From: G963677325 sp963810555
GTDB lineage: Bacteria > Bacteroidota > Bacteroidia > Bacteroidales > Prolixibacteraceae
Assembly (NCBI GenBank): GCA_963810555.1
Contig: CAWENX010000004.1
Location: 1-64,000 of the forward strand
Length of the DNA: 64,000 nucleotides
Reading direction: 5' to 3'
A program made the position numbers and the translations under genes. The stretch's first letter is position 1. Each line of letters begins with the position of its first letter. The notes below the pieces were generated by a model. It ran no database searches and had not been told where the DNA came from. It saw only the letters and a list, made by a program, of their open reading frames with translations. Of the stretch, positions 47,171 to 56,686 are shown piece by piece.

Positions 47171-47333
47171 GTAAAAAGGAATTGGGTGTGATGATCGGGA
47201 AAGGGAATTTGTTCTCAAAATACCAGTATGAGCAAAGTCACCCGTTAACTGGCTGTCACTTTAAATATAGGATCTTTATTCCAAACCAGGATTATTAACA
47301 TTCTCTTAATTCCTGAAAGAATCCGGCGTGAAC

Positions 47334-48716
47334 TTACTTATTATTGAGGTCAATTTCTTTAAGAACGTTCTCGAGGCAGAATAGTAAGGCCTGATATTTC
47401 TCCTGATTCTTTACTTTACTTTTTAAACGAATGACCCGGTTATAAATATCTCTCATAACAACCTGATAATTTGATCGTGAAGAAGCAGACATCTCTTTCA
47501 GGTAACGGCTTGAAGGAGTTGTAATATTTCTGGGCATCAGTTGAATTACTTCCTTGTCGCCGGCAGCATTCTGGAAAAAAGCATCTTCTGCTTTATTAAA
47601 AATCAAAGCCAGTTCCTTTAAAGTTAAGCTATCTGATGGATTAAAAATCCTTTTTAATGTTTCATTCAAAGCCTGTTGAATGTCTTTACGGGGATCATTC
47701 AGTATGGATGCAATGACCTCTACTGTCACTTCATCACCAATATTCCCCCTCGTTCTTACATAGGTTTCACAGGCCCTGCCGCCAACATCATAGAGTTCTT
47801 TAATCCTTTGGCAGCTTCTTCGAATAATGGGCACAAAATACTGATCCCTTGGCAATGCCTGTATCGGTTCGATATTAGGCGTTGCTGTGCTCCCATAAGA
47901 ACATGGAGCAATGGCTTTTATTAATTCCTGACGATATTCTTTTCCTCCTTTTAAAGCAGTTTCCTCAACATCGATGAGATAATCGACGTTACGGGTCATC
48001 TTAACAATAGATTTAAGATCAGAAGGATTTCCAAAGTTCATTCCCCATCCGCTGATTCCTATGATATAGTTCTTCTTTTTGGAGCGGATATAATTGACAA
48101 CTTTCTGGTTGAGTATTGCATGGTATTCAAGGTTTGACATACCTTTATATTCACCGCATGCACATCTGCCCCTGTCGGCGCTTTGCATACTGAATCCGTC
48201 AAAACCGAAGTTATCCGTTAAATAATCCAGCACTTTTTTCTGCCATTCCCATGATTCAGGGTTGGCCGGATCAAGCACATCTTCATTACACGGACATTTT
48301 ACTGCAGGATGTTCTTTGATTATTTTATCAAAACCCCAACTGTAAACGCCCAATCCGCAAAGAATCTTTATTCCGTGCTGATGGGCCTCTGAGATAACTT
48401 CCTTTACCTTCTTAAGTCTTTCTGCATCGATCGTCTTGTCAATTTCAGGTTCCCAGTTTGAATTTGTGAATAGTCCCCACAGAGTAATCTCATTCATCCC
48501 GCTTTTATGCAGAAAACCGAGCGTTTCTTTATAATCATCAATCAAGGTCTGATCTATAACTATAGAAGGCCAATCCTCTCCTGGTCTGGCCTTGCGGCTG
48601 ATATCGACCATCCATCCCAAATAACCTTTATGCCTGAACCCCGGCTTATCTTGCTGAGAGTAGGAAACGTTAGGAAGAAGGAGAAAGCAAAGAAACAGAA
48701 TTCGAATAAAGGTCAT
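47334..48716 (-). CDS. Secreted TIM-barrel-like protein of unknown function
   Basis: A 460-residue protein with a Sec signal (FLCFLLLPNVSYSQ). The body looks like an (alpha/beta)8 glycosidase-type barrel: GMNEITLWGLFTNSNWEP, AHQHGIKILCGLGVYSWGFD, FGFDGFSMQSADRGRCACGE, YIIGISGWGMNF and VDYLIDVEE follow the usual strand-loop order, with acidic or Cys-rich loops. The CPCNED and GRCACGEY cysteines may bind metal or form disulfides. The last 130 residues are helical. It resembles a glycoside hydrolase without a family I can name. It starts 5 bases before the purA stop side, so it may read from purA. Confidence 0.5.
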   Translation of the reverse strand: MTFIRILFLCFLLLPNVSYSQQDKPGFRHKGYLGWMVDISRKARPGEDWPSIVIDQTLIDDYKETLGFLHKSGMNEITLWGLFTNSNWEPEIDKTIDAERLKKVKEVISEAHQHGIKILCGLGVYSWGFDKIIKEHPAVKCPCNEDVLDPANPESWEWQKKVLDYLTDNFGFDGFSMQSADRGRCACGEYKGMSNLEYHAILNQKVVNYIRSKKKNYIIGISGWGMNFGNPSDLKSIVKMTRNVDYLIDVEETALKGGKEYRQELIKAIAPCSYGSTATPNIEPIQALPRDQYFVPIIRRSCQRIKELYDVGGRACETYVRTRGNIGDEVTVEVIASILNDPRKDIQQALNETLKRIFNPSDSLTLKELALIFNKAEDAFFQNAAGDKEVIQLMPRNITTPSSRYLKEMSASSRSNYQVVMRDIYNRVIRLKSKVKNQEKYQALLFCLENVLKEIDLNNK

Positions 48717-48720
48717 TCGA

Positions 48721-49992
48721 TCAATTAAGCCTTATGGTTTGGGAACGATTGGGACCCACTGATATGATTTTAATTGGCACTCCAAGCTTATCCTCAATGA
48801 ATTTCATATAATTCCATAACTCTTTAGGGAACTCTTCCTGATGATCGATTTCTGATAAATTGGAGTTCCATCCGGGAAGTTCTTCATAAACAGGTTCCAC
48901 ATTTCCATTCAATTCGGAAGGAAACTCATCCGTTAATTCACCTTTTATTTTATAGGAAGTACAGACTTTAACCGTTTCAAACTTATCGAGAACATCCGCT
49001 TTCATCATGATCAGTTCGGTCACGCCATTGATCATTATTGCATATTTTAAGGCAACAAGATCAAGCCATCCGCATCGTCTGGGACGACCTGTCGTGGAAC
49101 CGAATTCATGGCCGCTCTGACGCATTTGTTCGCCTACGGCATCATTCAGCTCTGTAGGGAATGGTCCGCTCCCAACTCTTGTACAATAGGCTTTAAAAAT
49201 TCCATATACTTTGCCAATTTTATTCGGTGCAACGCCTAATCCTGTGCAAGCTCCCGCTGTTATTGTATTTGACGATGTAACATAAGGGTAAGAACCGAAA
49301 TCGATATCAAGCATTGTACCCTGTGCCCCTTCTGCTATAACTGATTTCCCCAGTTCCAGTTGTTTATTGATGAAATGCTCGCTATCAATCAATTGAAACT
49401 TTTTAATCACTTCAATACCATCAAACCAGGCTTCTTCTTCATCCCGTAAAACTTTCCCGTAATCGAAATGATAAAAATCTCTTAGCAGGTCGGTATGCTG
49501 TTTGACATGTTGTTTATATTTAGTGTGAAAATCGGTAAGGATATCTCCTACACGTAAACCTTCACGACCAATTTTATCACGGTAGGCAGGGCCGATCCCT
49601 TTAAGCGTTGAACCTATTTTTGATTCACCTTTAGCTGATTCAGAGGCTGCATCAAGAAGTCGATGAGTCGGAAGAATAAGATGAGCCTTTTTTGAAATAT
49701 AGAGTGTCTTGTAAAGATTAAAGCCCAGTTTTAGTATGGAATCTATTTCTTTTTTAAAAACGGAAGGATCAATTACAACTCCGTTGCCGATAATATTGAT
49801 CTTATCTTCTCTGAATACCCCGGAAGGAATTGTATGCAAAACATGTTTTATATTATTGAATTCCAATGTATGCCCGGCATTCGGCCCACCCTGAAAACGA
49901 GTGATTACGTCATATTCAGGTGTCAGCACATCCACAACTTTCCCTTTGCCTTCATCGCCCCATTGAAGGCCAAGTAACACATCTACTTTCAT
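48721..49992 (-). CDS. purA: Adenylosuccinate synthetase
   Basis: GTP-dependent synthesis of adenylosuccinate from IMP and aspartate, the first committed step to AMP. The 423-residue protein has the N-terminal GLQWGDEGKGKVVDVL P-loop with catalytic Asp, GGPNAGHTLEF with catalytic His, GIGPAYRDKIGREGLRVGDI and the GTP-base site near the end (PIKIISVGPNRSQTI). It is full length. With the Fur-like and rel genes it forms a cluster often conserved in Bacteroidota. Confidence 0.96.
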   Translation of the reverse strand: MKVDVLLGLQWGDEGKGKVVDVLTPEYDVITRFQGGPNAGHTLEFNNIKHVLHTIPSGVFREDKINIIGNGVVIDPSVFKKEIDSILKLGFNLYKTLYISKKAHLILPTHRLLDAASESAKGESKIGSTLKGIGPAYRDKIGREGLRVGDILTDFHTKYKQHVKQHTDLLRDFYHFDYGKVLRDEEEAWFDGIEVIKKFQLIDSEHFINKQLELGKSVIAEGAQGTMLDIDFGSYPYVTSSNTITAGACTGLGVAPNKIGKVYGIFKAYCTRVGSGPFPTELNDAVGEQMRQSGHEFGSTTGRPRRCGWLDLVALKYAIMINGVTELIMMKADVLDKFETVKVCTSYKIKGELTDEFPSELNGNVEPVYEELPGWNSNLSEIDHQEEFPKELWNYMKFIEDKLGVPIKIISVGPNRSQTIRLN

Positions 49993-50141
49993 TTATTAGG
50001 AATTATACAAATTTTAACGATTTATTCGAATTAAGGTCATTAGTTTTTACCACATAGACATTGAGTACACAAAGTATTTATTCAGTGATTGCGCCTTTAA
50101 GTGGATTTACTGATTTTTTATTACTGTTCACAGATCACTTT

Positions 50142-50588
50142 TTACCTGGAATCATCCATTTCTCCATAGAGATAGAGTGAATGATGTGATAAACGGAAAT
50201 TATAGCGGGCACATGCATCCTGAATAATCTCTGCAAGACGGGGATCATGAAATTCAACAACTTTCCCCGTACGAATATCTATCAGGTGATCATGTTCAGT
50301 TGCAGCAAGCGCTTTTTCAAATTGTGCCATGTTTTTGCCAAATTGATGTTTAACAACCAATTTGCACCCAAGAAGCAACTCAATCGTATTATATAGGGTG
50401 GCCCGACTTACCCGATAGTTCTTATTTTTCATTGAGATATATAATGTCTCAATATCAAAATGACCTTCCCGTGAATAAATTTCCTCAAGAATGGCATAAC
50501 GTTCAGGTGTTTTGCGGTGTCCTTTATTTTCAAGGTATTCAGTGAAAAGGGTTTTGACCGTCTCTTTATTATTTTTCAAGCTATTCAT
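50142..50588 (-). CDS. Fur-family transcriptional regulator lacking the structural zinc cysteines
   Basis: A 148-residue DNA-binding regulator. The winged-helix part has GHRKTPERYAILEEIYSREGHF and YRVSRATLYNTIELLL (recognition helix); the dimerisation part begins EHDHLIDIRTGKVVEFHDP. The position usually holding CxxC after HDHL is Ile-Asp-Ile-Arg-Thr-Gly, so the structural zinc site is absent. It keeps His and Asp residues (HDH, EFHD, SHHSLYLYG) for a regulatory metal. It could be a Fur, PerR or Zur variant. Lies between rel and purA. Confidence 0.85.
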   Translation of the reverse strand: MNSLKNNKETVKTLFTEYLENKGHRKTPERYAILEEIYSREGHFDIETLYISMKNKNYRVSRATLYNTIELLLGCKLVVKHQFGKNMAQFEKALAATEHDHLIDIRTGKVVEFHDPRLAEIIQDACARYNFRLSHHSLYLYGEMDDSR

Positions 50589-50728
50589 ACTTAAACTAAG
50601 TTCAAATAATGGTAAAGGTAGAAATTTTAATTAAGAATTATGAATTAAGAATTAAAAAAAATTGGATAAAGGTTTAGGGCTAAAGTCATAGGGTTAAGGG
50701 GAAATGGTAAAAAATTTATTCATTTATT

Positions 50729-52918
50729 CTAAATTTCTTTTCGGATGACTGAATCTATTCCCTTAATATTTAGCAACTTCGATATAAGTGTATCCAACAT
50801 TTCCGTATTTTGAACATACAGATAAAGATTGCCTTCAAATACTCCATCGTGAGCATCAAGGTTGAGTGATCTCATATTAATCTCATACTCATTGGAGATT
50901 ATATTTATAAGTTTATGAGCAATCCCTTGCTGGTCAAAGCCCCTGATATACAAGTGAATTAAATAGGAAAGAACCTTTGACTTGGTCCAGCTTGCTTCGA
51001 TAATATCATCTCCGCGACTTGACATTAACCGGATTGCTTCAGGACAGGATTTGTTATGAATTATAATCTTTTTGTTTTCAGAAACAAATCCGACCACATC
51101 ATCTCCCGGAATTGGATTGCAGCATGAAGCAAGGGTGTAATCTTCATTATTTTGGCCTTCTTTAAGAAGAAAAGGTTTCTTCTTGTCGATGCCATTATTT
51201 TCATTCTTTTTATCACCCCCAAAAGAAAGCTTCCAGAACTTGACAAACTTATTTACAGGTTTTTCGAGCAGTACAGTATCCAGATTCTCCAGCTTAACAA
51301 GTCCCATTCCTATTTCTGCATACAATTGTTCCTTCGTGTGAAGTCCGTAATGTTTAATTAGTTTATTTAAAGTGTTGGCGGAAACTTTTATATTTAGTTT
51401 TTCGAGCTGATCAGTAAGTTGTAACCGTCCTTCTTCAATGTGTTTTTTTTGTTCCTGCTTAAAGGAGTCCTTTATCTTGGTTTTTGCTCTGGCAGTTATG
51501 GCATAATTTATCCATGTAGGTTTAGGAAACTGTTTCTCAGAGGTAAGGATTTCGACCTGATCCCCGCTTTTAAGCACATAACTCATAGGAACAAGCAAAT
51601 GATTGACTTTAGCCCCTATACAGTGATTTCCCAATTCTGAATGGATATCATAAGCACAGTCAAGTACGGTAGCCCCCTTGGGAAGCATCTTCATTTCTCC
51701 TTTCGGAGTAAAAATTACAATTTCCTGGGTATACAGGTTTAATTTAAACTCATCAAGAAAATCAAGTGCATCGGACTCAGGATTCTTAAGCAATTCCCTG
51801 ATCTTGTTCAACCATCTATCAAGCTCACTCTCTGTTGAACCCTCACCTTTATACCTGTAATGCGCTGCAAATCCCCGTTCAGCTATTTCATCCATTCTTT
51901 CCGACCGGATTTGGACTTCAACCCATTGTCCTTTGGGTCCCATAACGGTGACATGCAGTGCTTCGTAACCGTTTGCCTTGGGTATGGTAATCCAGTCACG
52001 GATTCGGTCCGGTTTGGGGGTATAGATATCGGTAATCAGTGAAAGAATGTCAAAGCATTGCCGCTTCTCCGAGACTCCTTCCTTTGTTTTGAAAACAATC
52101 CTGACAGCAAGTAAATCATATATTTCATCGAAAGAAACATTTTTTGTCTGCATCTTATTCCAAATGGAATAAATTGATTTTGGCCTTCCGCTGATAGTGA
52201 AATCGAAATTTTCATTATGAAGCTTTTCCTGTATAGGTTTTGCAAAATCATACACAAGATAGTTTATTTGTTCCTCAACGCTTTGAAGTTTAATTTCAAT
52301 CTGATTATATACCTCCGGATACTTATGCTTCAGACTCAAATCTTCCAGCTCTGTCTTGATTGCATAAAGACCAAGCCTGTGAGCAAGAGGAGCAAAAATA
52401 TAAAGTGTTTCGGACGATATCTTTAGCTGTTTATTGTGAGGCAAAGAATCAAGGGTCCTCATATTATGCAGCCTGTCAGCCAGTTTAATTAAAATAACAC
52501 GCACATCATCCGAGAGGGTGAGAAGCATTTTCCTGAAATTGGCAGCCTGTTTCGAATCAAAGCTGCCCGATAATTTGGTGAGACCATCAACAAGAGATGC
52601 AACTTTCTCCCCAAACAGGTTTGAAATATCCTGTAAAGTATAATCAGTATCTTCAACCACATCATGAAGAATGGCGGCCATTGCAGATTTGGTTCCTAAA
52701 CCTATTTCACTGACTACGATTTTTGCAACAGAAAGAGGATGAATAATAAAAGGTTCTCCCGACTGCCTTCTGATACCCATATGCGCAGTATTGGCAAATA
52801 AAAACGCCTTACGGATATGTTCTTCATTTTCAGGGGATAATTTTTTATTGAATGACTTCAGAAGGTCTTCAAACAAATCATTAATCTCCCTTTTTTCGAT
52901 ATCAGTCTGCAAATCCAT
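50729..52918 (-). CDS. rel: Bifunctional (p)ppGpp synthetase/hydrolase, Rel/SpoT type
   Basis: The stringent-response enzyme (about 729 residues). Domains in order: HD hydrolase with RRQSGEPFIIHPLSVA and ILHDVVEDTDYT (intact ED pair, so hydrolysis is expected), synthetase with ISGRPKSIYSIWNKM and YDLLAVRIVFKT, TGS (CAYDIHSELGNHCIGAKVNH), a helical linker, the Cys-rich zinc-finger part (LASCCNPIPGDDVVGF) and a C-terminal ACT domain (HLYIRGFDQQGIAHKL). ATG 52918 (MDLQTDIEKRE) is chosen over an upstream TTG at 52933 because the bases above it belong to a heptamer array. Confidence 0.95.
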   Translation of the reverse strand: MDLQTDIEKREINDLFEDLLKSFNKKLSPENEEHIRKAFLFANTAHMGIRRQSGEPFIIHPLSVAKIVVSEIGLGTKSAMAAILHDVVEDTDYTLQDISNLFGEKVASLVDGLTKLSGSFDSKQAANFRKMLLTLSDDVRVILIKLADRLHNMRTLDSLPHNKQLKISSETLYIFAPLAHRLGLYAIKTELEDLSLKHKYPEVYNQIEIKLQSVEEQINYLVYDFAKPIQEKLHNENFDFTISGRPKSIYSIWNKMQTKNVSFDEIYDLLAVRIVFKTKEGVSEKRQCFDILSLITDIYTPKPDRIRDWITIPKANGYEALHVTVMGPKGQWVEVQIRSERMDEIAERGFAAHYRYKGEGSTESELDRWLNKIRELLKNPESDALDFLDEFKLNLYTQEIVIFTPKGEMKMLPKGATVLDCAYDIHSELGNHCIGAKVNHLLVPMSYVLKSGDQVEILTSEKQFPKPTWINYAITARAKTKIKDSFKQEQKKHIEEGRLQLTDQLEKLNIKVSANTLNKLIKHYGLHTKEQLYAEIGMGLVKLENLDTVLLEKPVNKFVKFWKLSFGGDKKNENNGIDKKKPFLLKEGQNNEDYTLASCCNPIPGDDVVGFVSENKKIIIHNKSCPEAIRLMSSRGDDIIEASWTKSKVLSYLIHLYIRGFDQQGIAHKLINIISNEYEINMRSLNLDAHDGVFEGNLYLYVQNTEMLDTLISKLLNIKGIDSVIRKEI

Positions 52919-52923
52919 TTTTT

Positions 52924-53048
52924 CAATGTTCAATGATCAATATACAATGTTCAATGATCAATTTTTGAATGTAAAAATAATCCATTTCATGGTATATTAT
53001 CAGGCTTTGATTGTAAGAATCAATGTTCAATGCGCAATGTGCAATATT
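52924..53048. repeat. Heptamer arrays upstream of rel
   Basis: Six in-phase CAATGTT/CAATGAT-type units at 52924-52965 directly upstream of the rel start, and four more at 53021-53048. Confidence 0.65.
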
Positions 53049-53076
53049 TAATAAATGATGAAACCCATGAATAACC

Positions 53077-53105
53077 TGTAGAGACAAGTCACGCCATGTC
53101 TCTGC
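53077..53105. repeat. Small palindromic repeat of the TGTAGAGAC family (second copy)
   Basis: AGAGACA (53080-53086) and TGTCTCT (53097-53103) form a hairpin in a sequence related to 8871-8898. It lies downstream of the GT4 gene. Confidence 0.55.
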
Positions 53106-53129
53106 TATTGCCTATGACCTGTTGCTTTT

Positions 53130-54290
53130 CTAATCCTTCAGATTTTTATTGAGTTTTAAAATATTATTGTACACTATTTCTATTGTCTCAACCATGCTTC
53201 CCCAACTGAATTTTTCCTTTTCGCTTATCACGTTTTGTATAAAATATTCACAACGGTTGTTTTCATAAAAATCTATAATTGCTTCCGTAATAGCTGAAGG
53301 TTCAGGATTTACAACATAACCCACTTTGCCGTGGGGTATTGTTTCACTAAGTCCTCCGACATCGGTAACAAGCATGGGCTTATTGTAATTAAAAGCTATC
53401 TGTGTCACTCCGCTCTGAGTGGCTGATTTATAAGGCTGGACTATCATATCCGATGCACCGAAGTAATAGGCAACTTCATCGTCGGCAATAAAATCCGTTC
53501 GCAGAACAACATATTCTGAAAGTCCTTTTTCTTTAATTAAATGATAGTATTTTTCGGCGGATGTATAGAATTCTCCTGCAACAATAAGCTTAACAGGGTA
53601 TTTCCTTAGCCTTTCATCTGCAAATGCCTCAAGAAGCCAGTCCAATCCTTTATAATCCCGAATGAAACCAAAAAACAGAAGGTAACGGAATGCCGGATCA
53701 AGTTTTATCTCTTTAAGTGCATAATCTCGCGAAACCACTTTACCGAAACTGTCATAAAGGGGGTGAGGGGTATATGCCATCGGTGTCTCTTTCCTTAAGC
53801 GCTTAAGATCTTTTAGCACAGCCCTCGACATGGTAATAAAGCCATCCGAACTGTGTGTAAAATACCAGGTGAAAAGACTATCGCCTATTCTTTTTTCGTG
53901 AGGTATAATATTATCGGCTATTGTCAAAATACGCGTGTGCTTATTCCTGCGGACAATTCTTGCGATCGTCCCGAGACAGGGTGACATGAACGGTATCCAG
54001 TAACGAATAATGAGCAGATCAGGTCTTTCTGATCTGATTTTCCGCCCTACGGAAATCCAGTTAAAAGGATTAATCGAATTGACTTCCATGCGTATGTCCA
54101 GATCTTCCGGTGCAGGCTGATCAGTATATTGAGTCTTACCGGGAAAGAAAAACGAAGGATATTGGAGTTTAAAAGTGTAAGCTGTGAATTTATAACCAGA
54201 TGACTGAAGGGCCTTTGCAAGTCGCTGATTAAAAGTTGCAAGCCCTCCCCTAAATGGCCATGTTGTTCCGAGTAATACTATTTTATTCAT
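53130..54290 (-). CDS. Glycosyltransferase family 4 protein
   Basis: A 386-residue GT-B glycosyltransferase, cytoplasmic or membrane-associated, that adds a sugar to a surface glycan. The N-terminal half starts VLLGTTWPFRGGLATFNQRL; the donor-binding half has LLFFGFIRDYKGLDWLLEAF, KLIVAGEFY, YYFGASDMIVQPYKSATQSG and MLVTDVGGLSETIPHGKVGY. The usual E-x7-E is partly replaced (QSGVTQIA). It is downstream of heptose-nucleotide genes in the same direction and may use GDP-heptose or another sugar for a surface polymer. Confidence 0.85.
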   Translation of the reverse strand: MNKIVLLGTTWPFRGGLATFNQRLAKALQSSGYKFTAYTFKLQYPSFFFPGKTQYTDQPAPEDLDIRMEVNSINPFNWISVGRKIRSERPDLLIIRYWIPFMSPCLGTIARIVRRNKHTRILTIADNIIPHEKRIGDSLFTWYFTHSSDGFITMSRAVLKDLKRLRKETPMAYTPHPLYDSFGKVVSRDYALKEIKLDPAFRYLLFFGFIRDYKGLDWLLEAFADERLRKYPVKLIVAGEFYTSAEKYYHLIKEKGLSEYVVLRTDFIADDEVAYYFGASDMIVQPYKSATQSGVTQIAFNYNKPMLVTDVGGLSETIPHGKVGYVVNPEPSAITEAIIDFYENNRCEYFIQNVISEKEKFSWGSMVETIEIVYNNILKLNKNLKD

Positions 54291-54335
54291 TTATCCTGAA
54301 GTACGGCAAACCACATATTATTGAGCGGTTACATA

Positions 54336-54343
54336 CAAAAATA
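54336..54343 (-). promoter_or_regulatory. Candidate -7 box for the GT4 gene
   Basis: Minus-strand TATTTTTG matches TAnnTTTG, 46 bases before the start codon. Confidence 0.4.
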
Positions 54344-54422
54344 GTTATTTTATACCGCTTTTATTAACTTGTTATTTCAGGTATATCAATAATTAATGAA
54401 TTATTAAAGTAAAAATCATAAA

Positions 54423-55613
54423 TCAATTGGATTCAGATTTCTCAATACTTAGAATCCTGTCAAAATCAGCCTCTCCGCTGAAAAGATAATTTTTCACTAT
54501 ACCCGAATTCTCTCCTGCCTTCAAATCACTGTCATAATCGCCTACCAATATTGATTCTGAAAGATTCAGATAAAACTCTTCGGCAGCCTTTAATATCATA
54601 CCCGGTTTAGGTTTCCTGCAATCACAAGGGCCTGTTATATCAGGATGATGAGGACAATAATAAACCTTTGAAATAAGAATATCTCTCCTTGCAAATTCTA
54701 AAACCATCCAGTCTGTCAGAACTTTAAAATCTTCTTCACTGTAAAATCCCCTTGCAATTCCTGCCTGGTTGGTAATCACAAAAATCAGATATCCTTTCTT
54801 CTGAAACCAGGAACAGAAATCAAATATCCCTTCAATAAATTCAAAATCCTCTATTTTAGACACATAATTCTTTTCTACATTTACTACTCCATCCCTGTCC
54901 AGAAAAAGAGCCTTGTTTCTTTTCCCGGCAAATTCTGTTTGTGCCTTTTCATAATCTTCCGGGACACCAATATCGATGAAATATTTATCAGAAATATAAG
55001 CCCCGAATTTTAATTGGCTCACTTCCTTTTCCAGAAAATCTTTTTCAAAAGAGAATTTGCTGTTAACTGCATATTTTTCTATGATTTCTTTATTCATCAG
55101 ATAAACACCGCCATTGATGAAACCTGAATCACAGGGTTGTTTTTCTTTCATGCCCGTAACCCTGTCTTGTTCAGCAGTAACAGTTCCGTATCGGTCAAAA
55201 TGCTGCATCGGTTTCAGACACATCGTAAGATCATATTTCCCATTCGTATGAAAAAGAAATAATTCATTTATTGACAAATCATAAAAGGTATCCCCGTTAA
55301 TAATCAGGATCTGTTGCCCAAGAGTCTTTTCAATGGCTTTGCGGATTCCTCCTCCCGTACCGAGCGGTTCATCTTCAATGGAATATATAAGCTCTGCCGT
55401 TTGAAATTCATTCCCGAAATAGTCGAAAATTGCTTTATATTTATAACCAACTGCAAGAATTATTCTTTTAATGTTTTGCTTTACAATATTTTGCAGGACG
55501 AAGAAAAGAAACGGCTTGCCGCAAACCGACACCATTGGTTTGGGAACATCCGCAACAACAGACCTTAAACGGGTTCCCAATCCACCTGCCAAAACAATTG
55601 CTTCCGTGACCAT
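54423..55613 (-). CDS. Fusion of heptose-1-phosphate guanylyltransferase (HddC-like) and heptose bisphosphate phosphatase (GmhB-like)
   Basis: A 396-residue chain with two enzymes. Residues 1-225 are a nucleotidyltransferase: VLAGGLGTRLRSVVADVPKP (NTP site), LIINGDTFYDLSINEL and GTGGGIRKA. Residues about 234-396 are a HAD phosphatase: ALFLDRDGVVNVEKNYV (nucleophile Asp), FVITNQAGIARGFY, and the zinc-loop CPHHPDITGPCDCRKPKPGM typical of GmhB, then LVGDYDSDLKAGENSG. Together they would dephosphorylate heptose 1,7-bisphosphate at C7 and add GMP to C1. The HddA-like kinase gene lies 44 bases upstream, giving three of the four steps to GDP-heptose. GmhA is not in the window. Confidence 0.87.
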   Translation of the reverse strand: MVTEAIVLAGGLGTRLRSVVADVPKPMVSVCGKPFLFFVLQNIVKQNIKRIILAVGYKYKAIFDYFGNEFQTAELIYSIEDEPLGTGGGIRKAIEKTLGQQILIINGDTFYDLSINELFLFHTNGKYDLTMCLKPMQHFDRYGTVTAEQDRVTGMKEKQPCDSGFINGGVYLMNKEIIEKYAVNSKFSFEKDFLEKEVSQLKFGAYISDKYFIDIGVPEDYEKAQTEFAGKRNKALFLDRDGVVNVEKNYVSKIEDFEFIEGIFDFCSWFQKKGYLIFVITNQAGIARGFYSEEDFKVLTDWMVLEFARRDILISKVYYCPHHPDITGPCDCRKPKPGMILKAAEEFYLNLSESILVGDYDSDLKAGENSGIVKNYLFSGEADFDRILSIEKSESN

Positions 55614-55657
55614 AAATTAAAGGGAATTACTTTTATGAAAGAGGATTGGCGAATATT

Positions 55658-56686
55658 TCAGTAAACCTTCCAACAATGGCATCCCCCCTCCGAAAAATGA
55701 ACATTCATAGCCCGGCCTCCGAACTTAAGCAAAGCATTCCTGACATTTACCTTTTTCACCGGATCAGTAAAAAACATCATATAACCACCACCACCGGCTC
55801 CGGAGACCTTTCCCGCCATAGCACCTGCAAGAATACCCGCTTCATAGATTTTCTCAATAAACGGGTTTGAAATAGCATTTGCTGTCTTCTTTTTATTGAT
55901 CCAGGTCTGATTCAGCAAGTCAGCAAACACTTTAATCCTCCCGTTCAGCAATGCGTCTTTCATCTTAACGGAGGCTTCCTTTAATTCATGCATTGCTTCA
56001 AGAGCCTGAGGTGATTTTTTTGCAACGTTCTCTTTCTGTTCATCAATAATTTTGAAGGAATGCCGGGAAATATCAGTATAGTACAGAATCATTGAAGCTT
56101 CCAGTTCATCTTTGATCCAGGTCTTGATTCTTAAAGGATTAACGATCACTCTGTCATCCTTGTAAAATTCAATAAAATTAAATCCTCCGAAGGTGGCAGC
56201 ATACTGATCTTGTTTCCCTCCGCTTAATCCCACATCGATCCTTTCAATTTCATAAGCCAGCCATGCAATATCGTATTCGCCCAGAGGAAGATTAAGCCAT
56301 TCCGTATAAGCCTTTACCATCGATACCACCATGGTAGATGAAGAACCGAGCCCGCTCCCAGGAGGAGCATCGGCATAAGTGGTCATCTTTAAGGAAAGCG
56401 GCTTCCCTCCATTAAAATCCTTCACAATCCGGTTGTAAACCCCTTTATGAAGATTGAGTTTTCCATCCAGTTCGAAATGCTCTTTCGTAGTAGAAGAAAA
56501 GCTTTCATTCATGTCGGCCGCTTCAAAGCAAACCTCGCCATCCGACCTTTCCTCAATATTGCAGGTTGCATACATATCAATCGATACATTCAGTACCGAA
56601 CCTCCAAATTCATCACTGTAAGGACTTAAATCAGTCCCCCCTCCTGCCAGTCCCAGCCTCAGCGGCGCCGTTGAACGAATGATCAT
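55658..56686 (-). CDS. hddA: D-glycero-alpha-D-manno-heptose-7-phosphate kinase-like GHMP kinase
   Basis: A 342-residue GHMP kinase. Motif 1 is RLGLAGGGTDLSPYSDEFGG near the N-terminus, motif 2 is PPGSGLGSSSTMVVS (about 108-122), and motif 3 is KVSGAGGGGYMMFF (about 303-316). The length and the LSGGKQDQYAATFGGFNFIEF stretch fit HddA, which phosphorylates heptose 7-phosphate at O1. It is the first gene of the hddA/hddC-gmhB unit, followed by the GT4 gene. A related fucokinase-like role cannot be excluded from sequence alone, but the fusion partner supports heptose. Confidence 0.84.
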   Translation of the reverse strand: MIIRSTAPLRLGLAGGGTDLSPYSDEFGGSVLNVSIDMYATCNIEERSDGEVCFEAADMNESFSSTTKEHFELDGKLNLHKGVYNRIVKDFNGGKPLSLKMTTYADAPPGSGLGSSSTMVVSMVKAYTEWLNLPLGEYDIAWLAYEIERIDVGLSGGKQDQYAATFGGFNFIEFYKDDRVIVNPLRIKTWIKDELEASMILYYTDISRHSFKIIDEQKENVAKKSPQALEAMHELKEASVKMKDALLNGRIKVFADLLNQTWINKKKTANAISNPFIEKIYEAGILAGAMAGKVSGAGGGGYMMFFTDPVKKVNVRNALLKFGGRAMNVHFSEGGCHCWKVY

